A stretch of DNA of 21,512 nucleotides from Acanthaster planci (Eukaryota > Echinodermata > Asteroidea > Valvatida > Acanthasteridae). Positions within the stretch are counted from its first letter, which is position 1. Each line of letters starts with the position of its first letter. The stretch covers positions 2,910,885 through 2,932,396 of the forward strand of contig NW_019091385.1 in assembly GCF_001949145.1 (NCBI RefSeq). Reading direction: 5' to 3'. This document shows positions 1 through 9,800 of this stretch, one piece after another. The notes beneath the pieces are model-generated. The model was given only the letters and a program-made list of their open reading frames with translations, was not told where the DNA came from and did not search any database. The position numbers and the translations under genes were made by a program.

Positions 1-140
1 GCATGTTAATTACTTCATTCGGCCTGCAATGGTTGAATGCTATTGTTAAGTTTCTTTCATATAAGTCTATTCTGCTAGTAGGGATTTCCAGTTGTAATAA
101 CTCTTGCCGTTGCCAAGTCTTGCCTAGGAATAGAGCAACT

Positions 141-386
141 GACGTGTCTGTAAAGCATGAAACAAATCATATAGCGAAAGCTTATGAATGATTTTGAAAA
201 TGAACAAAGAAATGACTGGAGCAGGATTTGAACCTGCAGCCTCTGAAACACCGTACCAGTGCTCTACCAACTGAGTTACCCAGCCTTATGTTGGTGGCTC
301 TTCCCATTTGTCAATATCTCTGTTTGGGGGGCACTAGCCAGAAGCCATTCAACCTGAAACACCATTAGGATGTGTCTGTAAAGCAT
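141..386. repeat. Interval bounded by 18-bp direct repeats, containing the tRNA-like sequence
   Basis: GACGTGTCTGTAAAGCAT at 141-158 recurs as GATGTGTCTGTAAAGCAT at 369-386, with one mismatch in 18. About 210 bp lie between them, with the tRNA-like sequence in the middle. The spacing and near-identity suggest a target-site duplication around an inserted retroposon. There is no poly-A tail, and the tRNA part does not sit at one end, so a simple tRNA-headed SINE does not fit perfectly. Confidence 0.4.
213..285 (-). tRNA. tRNA-like gene or pseudogene (anticodon position reads GGT, Thr)
   Basis: The 73 nt fold as a cloverleaf: acceptor GGCTGGG/TCCAGTC (two G-T pairs); D-stem ACTC/GAGC with the usual AGTTGGTA loop; anticodon stem CTGGT/TTCAG with a T-T mismatch; T-arm GCAGG-TTCAAAT-CCTGC (perfect); discriminator A. 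The B box GGTTCAAATCC is intact and the A box is nearly so. Against a working tRNA: loop position 33 is C instead of U, the first D-stem pair is A-C, and a GGT threonine anticodon is rarely used in animals. TTTC runs follow the 3' end. It is best read as a tRNA pseudogene or the tRNA-related part of a retroposon. Confidence 0.5.
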
Positions 387-651
387 TAGATAGCTGACTT
401 TCCTTGCTTATCTGCAAAAGTGCCCCCAAAGAAAAAGCCATGGATGTAACTGATATTTCTTTCACGATTTGACTTACATTGAGGAGCTCTAGCACGACAT
501 CTGCTGGTAAATCCGGTTTCTTGACCCCTTGATGACTCAGTCTCAGGACTTAAACTGCTCATCATCCCTACAAGCAGAATACCGTTGATGTTTCCATTCA
601 GCATGTCTGCTAGCTGCTTGTATTGTCTCGTGTCTTGTCTTGCTTCATCAG

Positions 652-768
652 GCTAAGCGGCTGTTTGAGAGACTCTGTCCTGATGAAGACTTTCTTCCAG
701 CAGCACCGGAGCCCGAAGACATCATCTTTGAAGATCAGTCGAAAGACAACCCAGGAGAACACAAAGAG
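652..768 (+). CDS. Unidentified gene, penultimate coding exon (partial gene)
   Basis: The exon has a strong acceptor with a pyrimidine-rich tract (CTTGCTTCATCAG|GCTAAG) and a donor AAAGAG|GTACAT. It is 117 nt and fully open in the frame starting at its first base. It encodes AKRLFERLCPDEDFLPAAPE and then a run of acidic residues with EPEDIIFEDQSKD. Codon third positions look coding, unlike the AT-rich flanks, and the frame joins that of 1247-1420 in phase 0. I do not recognise the protein. The acidic, disordered character suggests the C-terminal tail of a larger protein whose earlier exons lie left of the window. The donor is duplicated in the tandem repeat that follows. Confidence 0.6.
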
Positions 769-876
769 GTACATAAAAAGTAAAAGTCCTCAAAGGGATA
801 TATTAAATTTAAAAGTTCTCAAAGAGGTATATAAACTTTAAAAGTTTCACCGAGGTATATTAAAATTAAAAGTCCT
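762..876 (+). repeat. 29-bp tandem repeat overlapping a splice donor
   Basis: Four units, 762-790, 791-819, 820-848 and 849-876, follow the pattern CAAAGAGGTATAT...AAAAGTCCT. The first seven bases of unit 1 are the end of the exon at 652-768, and its GT is the donor. Units 3 and 4 repeat the donor-like GAGGTATAT; unit 2 has GGGATATAT and has lost the GT. Confidence 0.75.
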
Positions 877-1246
877 CAAAAAACAGTCCAGCTCTCAGTG
901 ACTTAATCCATTTCTTGTGTAGTGATTTCCATGATCAACAAGTCTAGTGTCTTTATGTTATGATTTTTACAAGTTTTGTAATACCAGGCAAAAACCAAAG
1001 GTTAAATATCCTGGCTGTGAGCAATTTAGAGTAAGTGGTATTAACAAGCCTGGTCCTCGGTTTCACAAATCACATTGCTAAAATCAGGCGAAGATGTTAG
1101 TTCTGGTTAACCTTCACAATTGATATAAGGCCCTGTAAACTATGGTATGATTTTATTGTTAAAATTCACGTGTTTGACCTTGGCAAAACATTGTGGCCTT
1201 GGATCTTTCCAGAGATTCTATCATTGGTGAAATGGTTTCTTGGTAG

Positions 1247-1420
1247 GTTGGTTTTGAGGCAAACTCGTCTGCTGGAGAAACAGAGAGACCCAAGGGAGAG
1301 GAGACGACTGTCACATCATCTGAGACGCTAGAGCAGACAGACAGAGCAAGCCAGAAGAAGGATGTAACAGAGGCAGAATCAAATCAGGACAAATCTGACG
1401 ACACCACTACCTCAAGCTAG
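1247..1420 (+). CDS. Unidentified gene, terminal coding exon with stop
   Basis: The acceptor is TTCTTGGTAG|GTTGGT and the TAG is at 1418-1420. It encodes 57 residues, beginning VGFEANSSAGETERPKGEE and ending in a Ser/Thr/Asp-rich tail (SDDTTTSS). The composition is almost entirely Glu, Thr, Ser, Asp, Lys and Gln, so it is probably unstructured. It joins in phase 0 to the exon at 652-768, giving at least 96 residues of C-terminal tail. An alternative acceptor, TTTTGAG|GCAAAC at 1258, would stay in frame and drop four residues. No domain is visible. The gene is transcribed towards CWH43, so the pair is convergent. Confidence 0.6.
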   Translation, partial: VGFEANSSAGETERPKGEETTVTSSETLEQTDRASQKKDVTEAESNQDKSDDTTTSS

Positions 1421-4400
1421 GAATAAGGTAGTCAAATCACGCACTGGCGCAAAGTCATTTCAAAAACAAAAGAGCCAAACATGGAGGTTTTTTAAAAGAA
1501 AAAGATGTGTATGATTTAATTTGATTGCCTGTATCCAGGAGCAAAGTTTGGGATACTTCAGGATTGTAAGGACTTGCTGCTATATGTGAAGTTCAAAGCC
1601 CAGAATGCTTTGGTATACTAAGTTTCTGTTACCAAAGATTTAGGTTTTGTTTTAATGAGGGGCAAATTGTCATGGAAAAAAATCTAAGCAATTTTATACC
1701 AGCTACTAATTATCAATGCAGTTTTCACAGATAGTACTTGTGGAGTAGTTCTGTTTATTTGATTAAAATTGCTTTGCAAAATTTCAATGTTGTATATGTA
1801 CAATATTTAGCAGCATATGTAAATTGTGAAATGGCCTTGAAAACTGCAACACTAAAAAGAGGCAGAGAAATGATGAAACGAACGGTTAGATCAGATTTTC
1901 TTTATTTTTTCTAAAAGTTGCAACAAATGATGAAAGGTATTTGAAAATGTGCAATACATTATCTGTGTTGGAAGTTACAATAATTATTTCATTTTCACGA
2001 ACTTGAGGAAAAAATCTGAGGTTTGGTTGGCATTTCTTGAAATTCTTTTTTATATATATACCCATGAATTACTTTAGGTTATTCTACTGAAAGCCTTAGT
2101 TATAGTTCAAATTTAGTTGATCCAAATTGTTTCGTTGCTTAATCACAAGCTCTCATTTAGTCTGTCTTGCTTTGTATCAAATTAATCCTGAAGTATCATT
2201 ATATTCAAAAATGCACCAGCCTTGTTACACAGTTTTTACCAGGAGTGTAGAAACGTTTTGCTGAAGCTCTCTTTTTTTGGCATTTTGAATTCTATGTGCT
2301 GCATTGTTTTCCTAACCATTGTTCCCCTTTGATTGAATAATTAACCTGTACAAAAAGGTACTCTAGTTGCTACGTTTTTGTCCCTACTGAGTTTGTCACA
2401 GAAGTTGTCCTCTGGGTTCACCCATAAATCATCAAGTCATCAGAAATTATCATTAAATCCACTAATCCTACTGTGCCTTGTTTTAAACATTTGTCAAATA
2501 TGGCATAAAACCTCTCAATCTTTCGTCCCAGCTTCGAGAAGGCTGGATTGGTGTGCTCCTGCTTTGGCTGTTTAGTGATGTCTTTTGCTGGCTACTTCTG
2601 CTCCTTGACGTTGATCTGTCAAACCTGCAACAATCTCACTGTCAACAATGAACATGTACTTCTTGAACAGCGAGTTCATCGTTCTAAGTTGCTAAAAGGG
2701 GCCAGCACAGGAACTTCTAAGGCAACCTTCTGTATCAAACAATGATGGTTACCAGTGTTGTTGTTACCAGTGTACTTTTTTCCTGAAGTGATCTGTATTT
2801 GGTTTTCAAGAAAGATGCATTTGAGCATTTAAATGTAATTTTCAAAGCAGTTGGTAGCACTTGTGTACATGTATACTTGAAGTAATTACAGTCACTTTAT
2901 ATGACAAAGAAACCCTGATTTGTAAAAATGGAAATTAGAAAAAGAACATATATGTAGAAAGCAGTGTTATTATCCTCAATACCTGGTGGTAGATCAATGC
3001 AGTTAAAAGTGTCTTTTTTACAGTGAGAAAGTCTTACCATTGAAACTCTTGTGGAGTATGAATCTGTATGCATGTGATGAAACCATGACAAAGGAGAAGG
3101 GAAAAAGGTTGGGAAAAAGGAAGTATCTTTTCTCTCGAAAGTGGAAAAGATGCCCTGTATGAGAAGCCTGGTTCAGATAGTGACTTTAAAAAGTATTTGT
3201 GAGCATGATTGATATTGATCAGTTGTCGAGTTAAGACTTTCATGAACAATACCGAATAAGTATGTACATGTACTTGTAAATGTTCGATTTGTATAAGCTG
3301 TGAATGTACTTTGTGTTAACTGTCCTGAAATTCAACATGTAAGTGGTGAAATATTTCACAAGTGAAATTTCATTTCTTCAGTCTCTGAAATCCTAAGTTT
3401 ATTGACCTAAAAATTACACACACAACCCTTGCATTAATATCTGCCAAGTACACTGACAATTTTAAAATCAGCGAATATAATTTCCCCCTTTTTTCTTTCA
3501 AATGATTACCATTTAACACAAGAATATTCAGCTTAATCGGCAGGTACAGAAAATGAAAGCAATGGGAATAATAGACCATAGCGTAATGGCGCCATGCTTT
3601 GTTTACATGTGCACTTCCCTATGACAGAGAGGTGGGGAGCAATCCAGCTCCAAAGCACACATGTGAACAGAGTGTGATGTCTATCCATTTCGCTGCGGGC
3701 GCCTTGATCAAAGGCTACATTTTACTTCTAAACTTTGTTTATCAAACTAGGTTTATTCAACTACGACTAAATTTGAAAATTTATAAGAATGACACTACGT
3801 AAATTTACATATCCCCTTTCTTTTTGATTCCTTGTGCTGGGGCACATCTACGAGAAGTCATTCAAATTACGAGTCCAAAAATTACACCACATTTTCGGGT
3901 TCTCTTGCTATTAACTTTTGAAACAACACATCCTGACTGGTAATTAATACTCTGGTATGTGAAGCCTTCACAAACGATGAGCCTACAACACGTTACCATG
4001 ATATATTTCAGTCACTAAATATGAAACATATTGCTACTTAAGTTTGAATACAAACAATTTGACAAGATCTGAATTGGAAGATCTTTGCATTTCCAAATGG
4101 AACTTTACACAATTGTTGATGTTAGATAGCTTCTGTGTAGGCCAAGGGTCAATATGAAATGTTACACTGTCAAGGATCAACATTAAGGAGTGCATAAAGG
4201 AAAAGTCAAAAGAAGACTGAACCAAATGTATCAAGACTTCTCCTGCAGTACTAGGTCAAGGTCTACCTTTAAGACTGCACTCCCTTCCAAGTGCTAATAA
4301 GAACTTGTATTCTTGATGAATTCTGCACAGCTACAAACAGCACCCAAAGGTCCTTACTTGGCTAAAAGCTGTGAATAAATACCTCTCCAGTGCCATCCGG

Positions 4401-5865
4401 CACTTTACTACTGGACCTTGTACATTTACTGGGACCAAGACCTGAGCCATAGTTAATAAAAAAAATTGGACTCAATGGTGCAAAACATGAACCCAACGAA
4501 CATTTCAACTTACTACGTGACTGAACCAAACTGAATGTATATTAACTTCAGACCAGCACCACTACAATGAGTTTTTAAAGCTCGTAACACACATGTATAT
4601 ATCCATACCATTACTGAAACCTCATTTCCTTCCAGTGACATCAATCTTAATTAAAAGAATGAACAAAAACTAAATATTGCTCACTGAAAAGTAGCTGTGT
4701 CATCACTAAAACTGGAAGAATTGTGCACAAAAAAGGTTTATTAATGGTATTTTTAAAAAGAAAGATAATACAATTTAATTGCAATATTTTTGTGCATTGT
4801 ACATTTTTGAAAGCCAGAAAATATCAGAAATAAATATTTCCTGGTTAATAATGAATGGATCAGTGGCTCTGACAGGGAAATACAAACAGAGTGTACATTT
4901 CTGGGAAACTAGTCAAAATTACAAGCACAAAAGGAACCGTGAAAGAGGCAATCATGCGAAGAAAAGGGAATCATTTTCATGAAAATCTCTAAAGGAGGCA
5001 TTTTCGGTATAATTTCAAAGTTACATGTGGAGAAGATTCCAACTTTTGTGAATGGTGGCTTTTCTGAATGGGGTGACAATTTGCACGCTCTTTCAGTATG
5101 CAGTAATAAACGCAAGTAATTCAGAGATTGCCACAGAGAGGCCAAGTTTGTACTGCATGAGGAGAAAATGGTCCACAATATACAAAAGGTTTCAACTTCC
5201 ACCCACATTTTACCAATAGTTTTTCTCAGGGGAAACTTTCACAACTGTGACAGTTCTGAAGATACTTCACTAAAACTGCTGGATGTAACTTTGAGATTGC
5301 AAACCAAAAGTTGACTGAGACTTTTTAGGAGAGGGTGGCAGTCCCAAAGCAGAGGCTTCAACTTTAAACCAACAACTGCTATAATTGCAACTTGCTCTGT
5401 TGTTTTGAGTTGTTCATAAAGAAATTATGCATGCAGTCTGGGGCACAGAATTTCTCTTCAGACATTTTGTTACACCGGCCTACAAATATTTGAGACAATT
5501 TCTCACTTTATTATTAAAATGATTGTTACTACAAAAATTATTTTGAAAGATCTGTTTTGTTTAGATACCAAATTATTCTGTTTAGAAAAGATATATTTGT
5601 CAAGTTTCCCAAACCCTCTGTTTTATGAATTATTCACAACTGACAAACTTGGCAGAATGAAACCATTACACTGCTCGATTAAACATTTAAATTACATGAT
5701 TTTTCACAATTCTTAAAATCAGGTTTCACAAACCTCAAAAATGTATGCACCAACACGGAATAACAATTACCACAAATACATTACTTGATCATCTCACGTA
5801 AAAAAAAATCTCTCTGACTTTTGGAGGCAGTTATAAATTTACACCAAAGCCTGGATTTCTGTAAA
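1421..5865. other. Convergent intergenic region and 3' UTRs, no gene recognised
   Basis: AT-rich sequence follows the stop of the left gene. It must contain that gene's 3' UTR, but no canonical AATAAA stands close to the stop. The first clear plus-strand hexamers I see are near 4374 and 4456. Open frames are all short (below 100 residues) and lack splice-supported or family-like content. Several TACATGTA-type short palindromes are scattered through it. I see no RNA gene here. Confidence 0.5.
3593..3685. repeat. Imperfect foldback sequence
   Basis: CTTTGTTTACATGTGCACTT faces CAAAGCACACATGTGAACAG about 50 bp further on. The two are imperfect inverted copies, like the arms of a small decayed MITE. 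Boundaries are uncertain. Confidence 0.25.
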
Positions 5866-5871
5866 TTTATT
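5866..5871 (-). terminator. Candidate polyadenylation signal of CWH43
   Basis: TTTATT on the plus strand gives AATAAA on the minus strand, about 800 nt past the stop and the first canonical hexamer I find downstream. If used, the 3' UTR would contain the whole TTAA-flanked element at 5908-6474. Another hexamer lies at 5507-5512. Which is used cannot be told from sequence. Confidence 0.35.
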
Positions 5872-5903
5872 ACTTCATGAAAGAGTGTTTTGGGAAGGCC
5901 TTT

Positions 5904-6478
5904 TAACCACTTTGTGCTGGGGTACCTGGTTTCGGATGCATAGGCTTTATACATGACGCCAGGGAGCCCAAAGCCGGACAAAAGAGCTTGGCCTTGTAAC
6001 GAAGACTGTACTTGGAACAAAAGACTGAGCTACTGGGCATTGCCAACATTTTTTCAGTTGTCAATAGCGAAGAAATCTGTCATTGTTTGAAAGATTATAC
6101 CACTGTTTTTGGCATTCAGTGCGAGTGGAATAAAAGTGCCTCCAGTGATGAGCGATACAATACCGCTGCACTCTAGTCTGGCCCCTATTGAAAAGACATC
6201 AGCAGCGCACGGTGTCAGTTTTGAAAACAAAAGAAAATTACACAATACCGCACAATCTGGGCTCTTTTTACAAGGCGGCGGGCCTGGCTGAAATACTCGG
6301 GCATCAATTGCTGTCGTACGTGAGATTAAAGTATACCACCAGACAGTCATTCGTGTGGGTGTAAACATCCAGTAAATGAAGTTATGACTTTTTAAAGAAT
6401 TTTGAAAAAGAAAAAATGAAAAGTCACCCAGCCCAGCAGAATCAACATGGATAAATTGGCTCGGCACGAAGTGGTTAA
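5904..6478. mobile_element. piggyBac-like non-autonomous element with TTAA target duplication
   Basis: TTAA at 5904-5907 is followed by CCACTTTGTGCTGGGG. At the other end, the minus strand reads CCACTTCGTGCCGAG from 6474 inwards, bounded by TTAA at 6475-6478. The element body is 567 bp. TTAA duplication and CC-starting inverted ends with GTGC are the hallmark of piggyBac superfamily elements. No transposase motif is seen. The minus-strand 137-residue frame inside (6467-6054) has no recognisable domain, so the element is probably a MITE. It sits 200 bp downstream of the CWH43 stop, probably within its 3' UTR. Confidence 0.65.
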
Positions 6479-6672
6479 AATTAAAATCTCTTTCAAAAAC
6501 ACGAAGAAATAATCTATTGAACCAAGAACTTTCAAAAATACTGCATAATCATTTCGTATAATATTGCATTTAAACATACCCACCCAGAGTCCTTTTTCAT
6601 GAACTTCTAGAAATCCAAACCATCTGTTACTAACAAAAAACCCACTTCAGTTGACTGTGCCTCTTCTGAAGT

Positions 6673-6811
6673 CTAGGAATCGCCCCTCTTAGGTTTCTCT
6701 GGTGGTTTTGTGGCCTCCTCATGATCCTTGCTGTGGTAGAAGTACTTTGGAGTGTCCATGTGGTAGTGATGACTGTCTTGGTGCCAATCACCGACGTAGT
6801 GCGAACCGAAT
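6673..6811 (-). CDS. CWH43: CWH43 exon 14 (C-terminus and stop)
   Basis: The acceptor is GCCACAG|ATTCGG. It encodes [11 protein letters not shown] followed by the family C-terminal signature [13 protein letters not shown]. About 20 extra Lys/Pro/Glu-rich residues follow beyond where the vertebrate protein ends, and the TAG is at 6675-6673. The His-rich motif occupies the place of the terminal SDH-type motif of EEP enzymes. Confidence 0.94.
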
Positions 6812-9800
6812 CTGTGGCGTCACAAACCAAATTAAATTATTTATGTCAAAACTGTTTTTAAGGTTGACGAACAGCTCAGAAATAATGCCATGAAGTTGTA
6901 CCTAGCTGTACACTTTGGGGGAGTTTATGCTAAACAAAATCCTTAAAAGCAAAATGGAACCCCAAAAAGTGTTCCACAATGCACGGCTTTCACAGTATCA
7001 GCATTTAAACAATTTGAACCAATAAGGCAAGGACTTACACTTTTGGCAGCCACTCAGATTCATGCACATCCTCCTTGTTTGTTGTCACTGCATCGTTATC
7101 TCTGTAGGTTTTGGTGTCAGGGATTACAAACTTGGCCAACTGCACTTCTGTGTCACTCAGATCACTCTTGGAAATACGTGCATAAGCCTTCCTGTGGACG
7201 AACACATGCAGAAGACCCATTGTTGCACATCAGACGAAGATCACTTTTTGATTCAAAGAGTTTTAATAGTTGGCAAGAGTTGGCCTCAGCTTGTAGCTGT
7301 TACTAGGTCCATCAAAAGTAGGAAGTTTGAAATTAACTGGGAAGGAATAGTTACTTCAAAATACCTTTGTCAAGGAGGATTTAAATAGCTTGAAACTTGA
7401 TAATTTTCAAGGACCAACAAAAGATTAAAGGATAATAGCAAGAAATATAAAACACAAAAGATACAGAGACTCATTTTGGCTGAGCTCACCCCAACATTTT
7501 TCATTTACCCTTTTCCTTTTTGATCTTGTCCCTCAGCCAAATACTTCCCTGTTGTGCTCAGCCAACAGGTTATCACAGTCTGTGCATCTTACCTGATTAA
7601 TCCCTTGTAGAATATGTACTCACAAAACCTGTCTTTATCGGTGGGATCTATGTCCTGAAATGGACCGAATAAATGGAAAGACAATAAAACATTTGTAAAA
7701 GAGAATAACTTGGAAGCAAATGATTTCAAAAGAGCAATGATGCATGGATTTTGTGTTCCTCAGCAGGATACATTACTAGGACAAGAGAGGCATGGCCTCC
7801 ATCATAAATTCCCTGTGAAGAGTAATCATCCACTCCCCATGAACATTGCACCACCACTGAAGAGAAAATATGACCCAGGCTTGGGCTTACCAAGAGTTTT
7901 CCAAATGTGGTGAACTTTGTGTAGTCTCTGCTGCCAGGTTCTGAGGTGACGTAGCCCATAAAGACAGTAGGGTTTTTGCTGTAAAGTTTGACGTAAGAGG
8001 GGGACCTTCAGTAACACAATTTATCATGACCTTATGCGTGCACTTGCATCATTGTTGTAGTTGAGGCCATCACAAGAAGAGACACGAGTAACAGGGTGAA
8101 CAACGACAAGGGAATGCAGATCATTTGAGTAGCATGTGGCTTGAATTCAGACTTGAGGTCTTGTGTTGGTCTTGTGTGGTCTTGTGCAGGTCTTAAGTGG
8201 TCTCCACTACAACCCTGACGTGCACCATTCACTGATATATCATGCTTGTTAAAAGATTAATTAAGATGAAGTGGTGTGGATAATGGTAATGTAACCATTG
8301 CTGTACATATGATAATACATGTATGTGACCTCCAAGCCAGATATGGTTCTTAAAAATGGTTGCCATTTATTTCGTTTATAGCTTCTTTCCAATTTCCAAT
8401 CAATTTTTGGATAATGAACTAAGACCAATCAAGGAAGAAACAAGCAAGTGTAGAAATCCCGTCTTGCAACCTTTATTCCTGCATACATTTTAACACTCTG
8501 TATCCCTCCACAAGTCCTAATTTTAGAAAGGGTGATAAGTGAAGCAGTACCTGGTCTGTCAATACGGGCGATTCACAATACATGTAGTGCGCCTCCAAGA
8601 GTTTGCAACGCATTGACCAATTACAATGCGCGGAATCTGTTGACCCAATTCATATTTGAAAAGGGTTCACAGATTTCATGCGTTGTGATTGGCCAATGCA
8701 TTGTAAACTCTTAGAGGTGCACTAGTATGAATCGCCCGTATTGGACGAGGGGATTTATTCACAAATCAAAGAATGTGTCATGAAGGTATGGAGGATTGCA
8801 AGGTTCCCATGCAACGAGATCAATAGTGCTGGTGAACCCCAGCATCATGTGACTTCTCTTTCACTTCACAGAGTACATGGTTTTAAAGTCAACTGTTACC
8901 TCCTTCTGGTGATATTAGAGAGCACCTCGGCCTGCAGCCTTCGGTCCACATCATCCCTGCGAAAACAACAAGACAAGGATAACATGTGATCTTGAAAAAC
9001 AAACATGTTTTTGAAAATTCACACAAGCAGGTGCAGCGATGAACCAGCTTGAAAATATTCAGAAGATAACAAGCCAATGAAGTCTTGTTCTTGGAAACAT
9101 GGAATCAAGTGGAAGTTCCCAACAGCAAATCTGACTCTTGCTTATTAAACCTTACTTTCAGAACCCAGAGCCTCAAATCTTTCTCTGAAATGATCCCAGG
9201 TGCAACAACTGTCCCACAAAAGACTGGCAAAAGACAACTCTCATTTTGCCTACAAGTTGTATGGGAGGCTGAAGTTTGCAGAAATATCACTTTTTAGTTT
9301 TTCCACAAACCTCCATGCATTTAAACTGGACAATTGTCCCATTGACTTTAAATAGGGTTGTAATTTCATTTAGTATTAAGTAGTATGTGTGTTATTATCT
9401 GGTGTTCTGACAGGTGCGTAGGATTTTGAAACACTTTGGTAATTACTCTTTTACTTTTGTACCGACGTTTTAGTAGCCCCTTGGAGAGAAAACATGACTG
9501 TGACATCAAAAGAGCAGACCCTATTGTGCCACTCACTCAGTGTTGCCCATGTGAGCGGTGACGAAGTCAACCAGACTGCCAGATATGTTGACCGTCATGT
9601 GAAGGCCAGGGGCCAATTCCCCTTTGGGAGAGGGTAGGAGCAGGTGATCTGAGTAGACGATTGGAAACTTGGACAGGAAAAGACTCCTGAATGGTGAGAG
9701 AAATAGACATGTGAAAATATCAATTCTATGACCTCGTAACACAGATCAAAGATCAGGTCGTGGTCACAAGTCAAGGAGTTGTCCAAGGTATATTTCACTC

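Noticed and set aside
762-876. CRISPR-like array of 29-bp repeats
   Set aside because: The units abut without spacers, and the DNA is from an intron-bearing animal genome. It is a plain tandem repeat.
4909-5208. 99-residue minus-strand frame
   Set aside because: It has no recognisable motif, the Cys/Phe/Leu-rich composition expected of AT-rich antisense, and no splice context.
6054-6467. 137-residue minus-strand frame
   Set aside because: It lies wholly inside the TTAA-flanked element, lacks transposase motifs and has no splice-supported links. It is probably chance in the element body.
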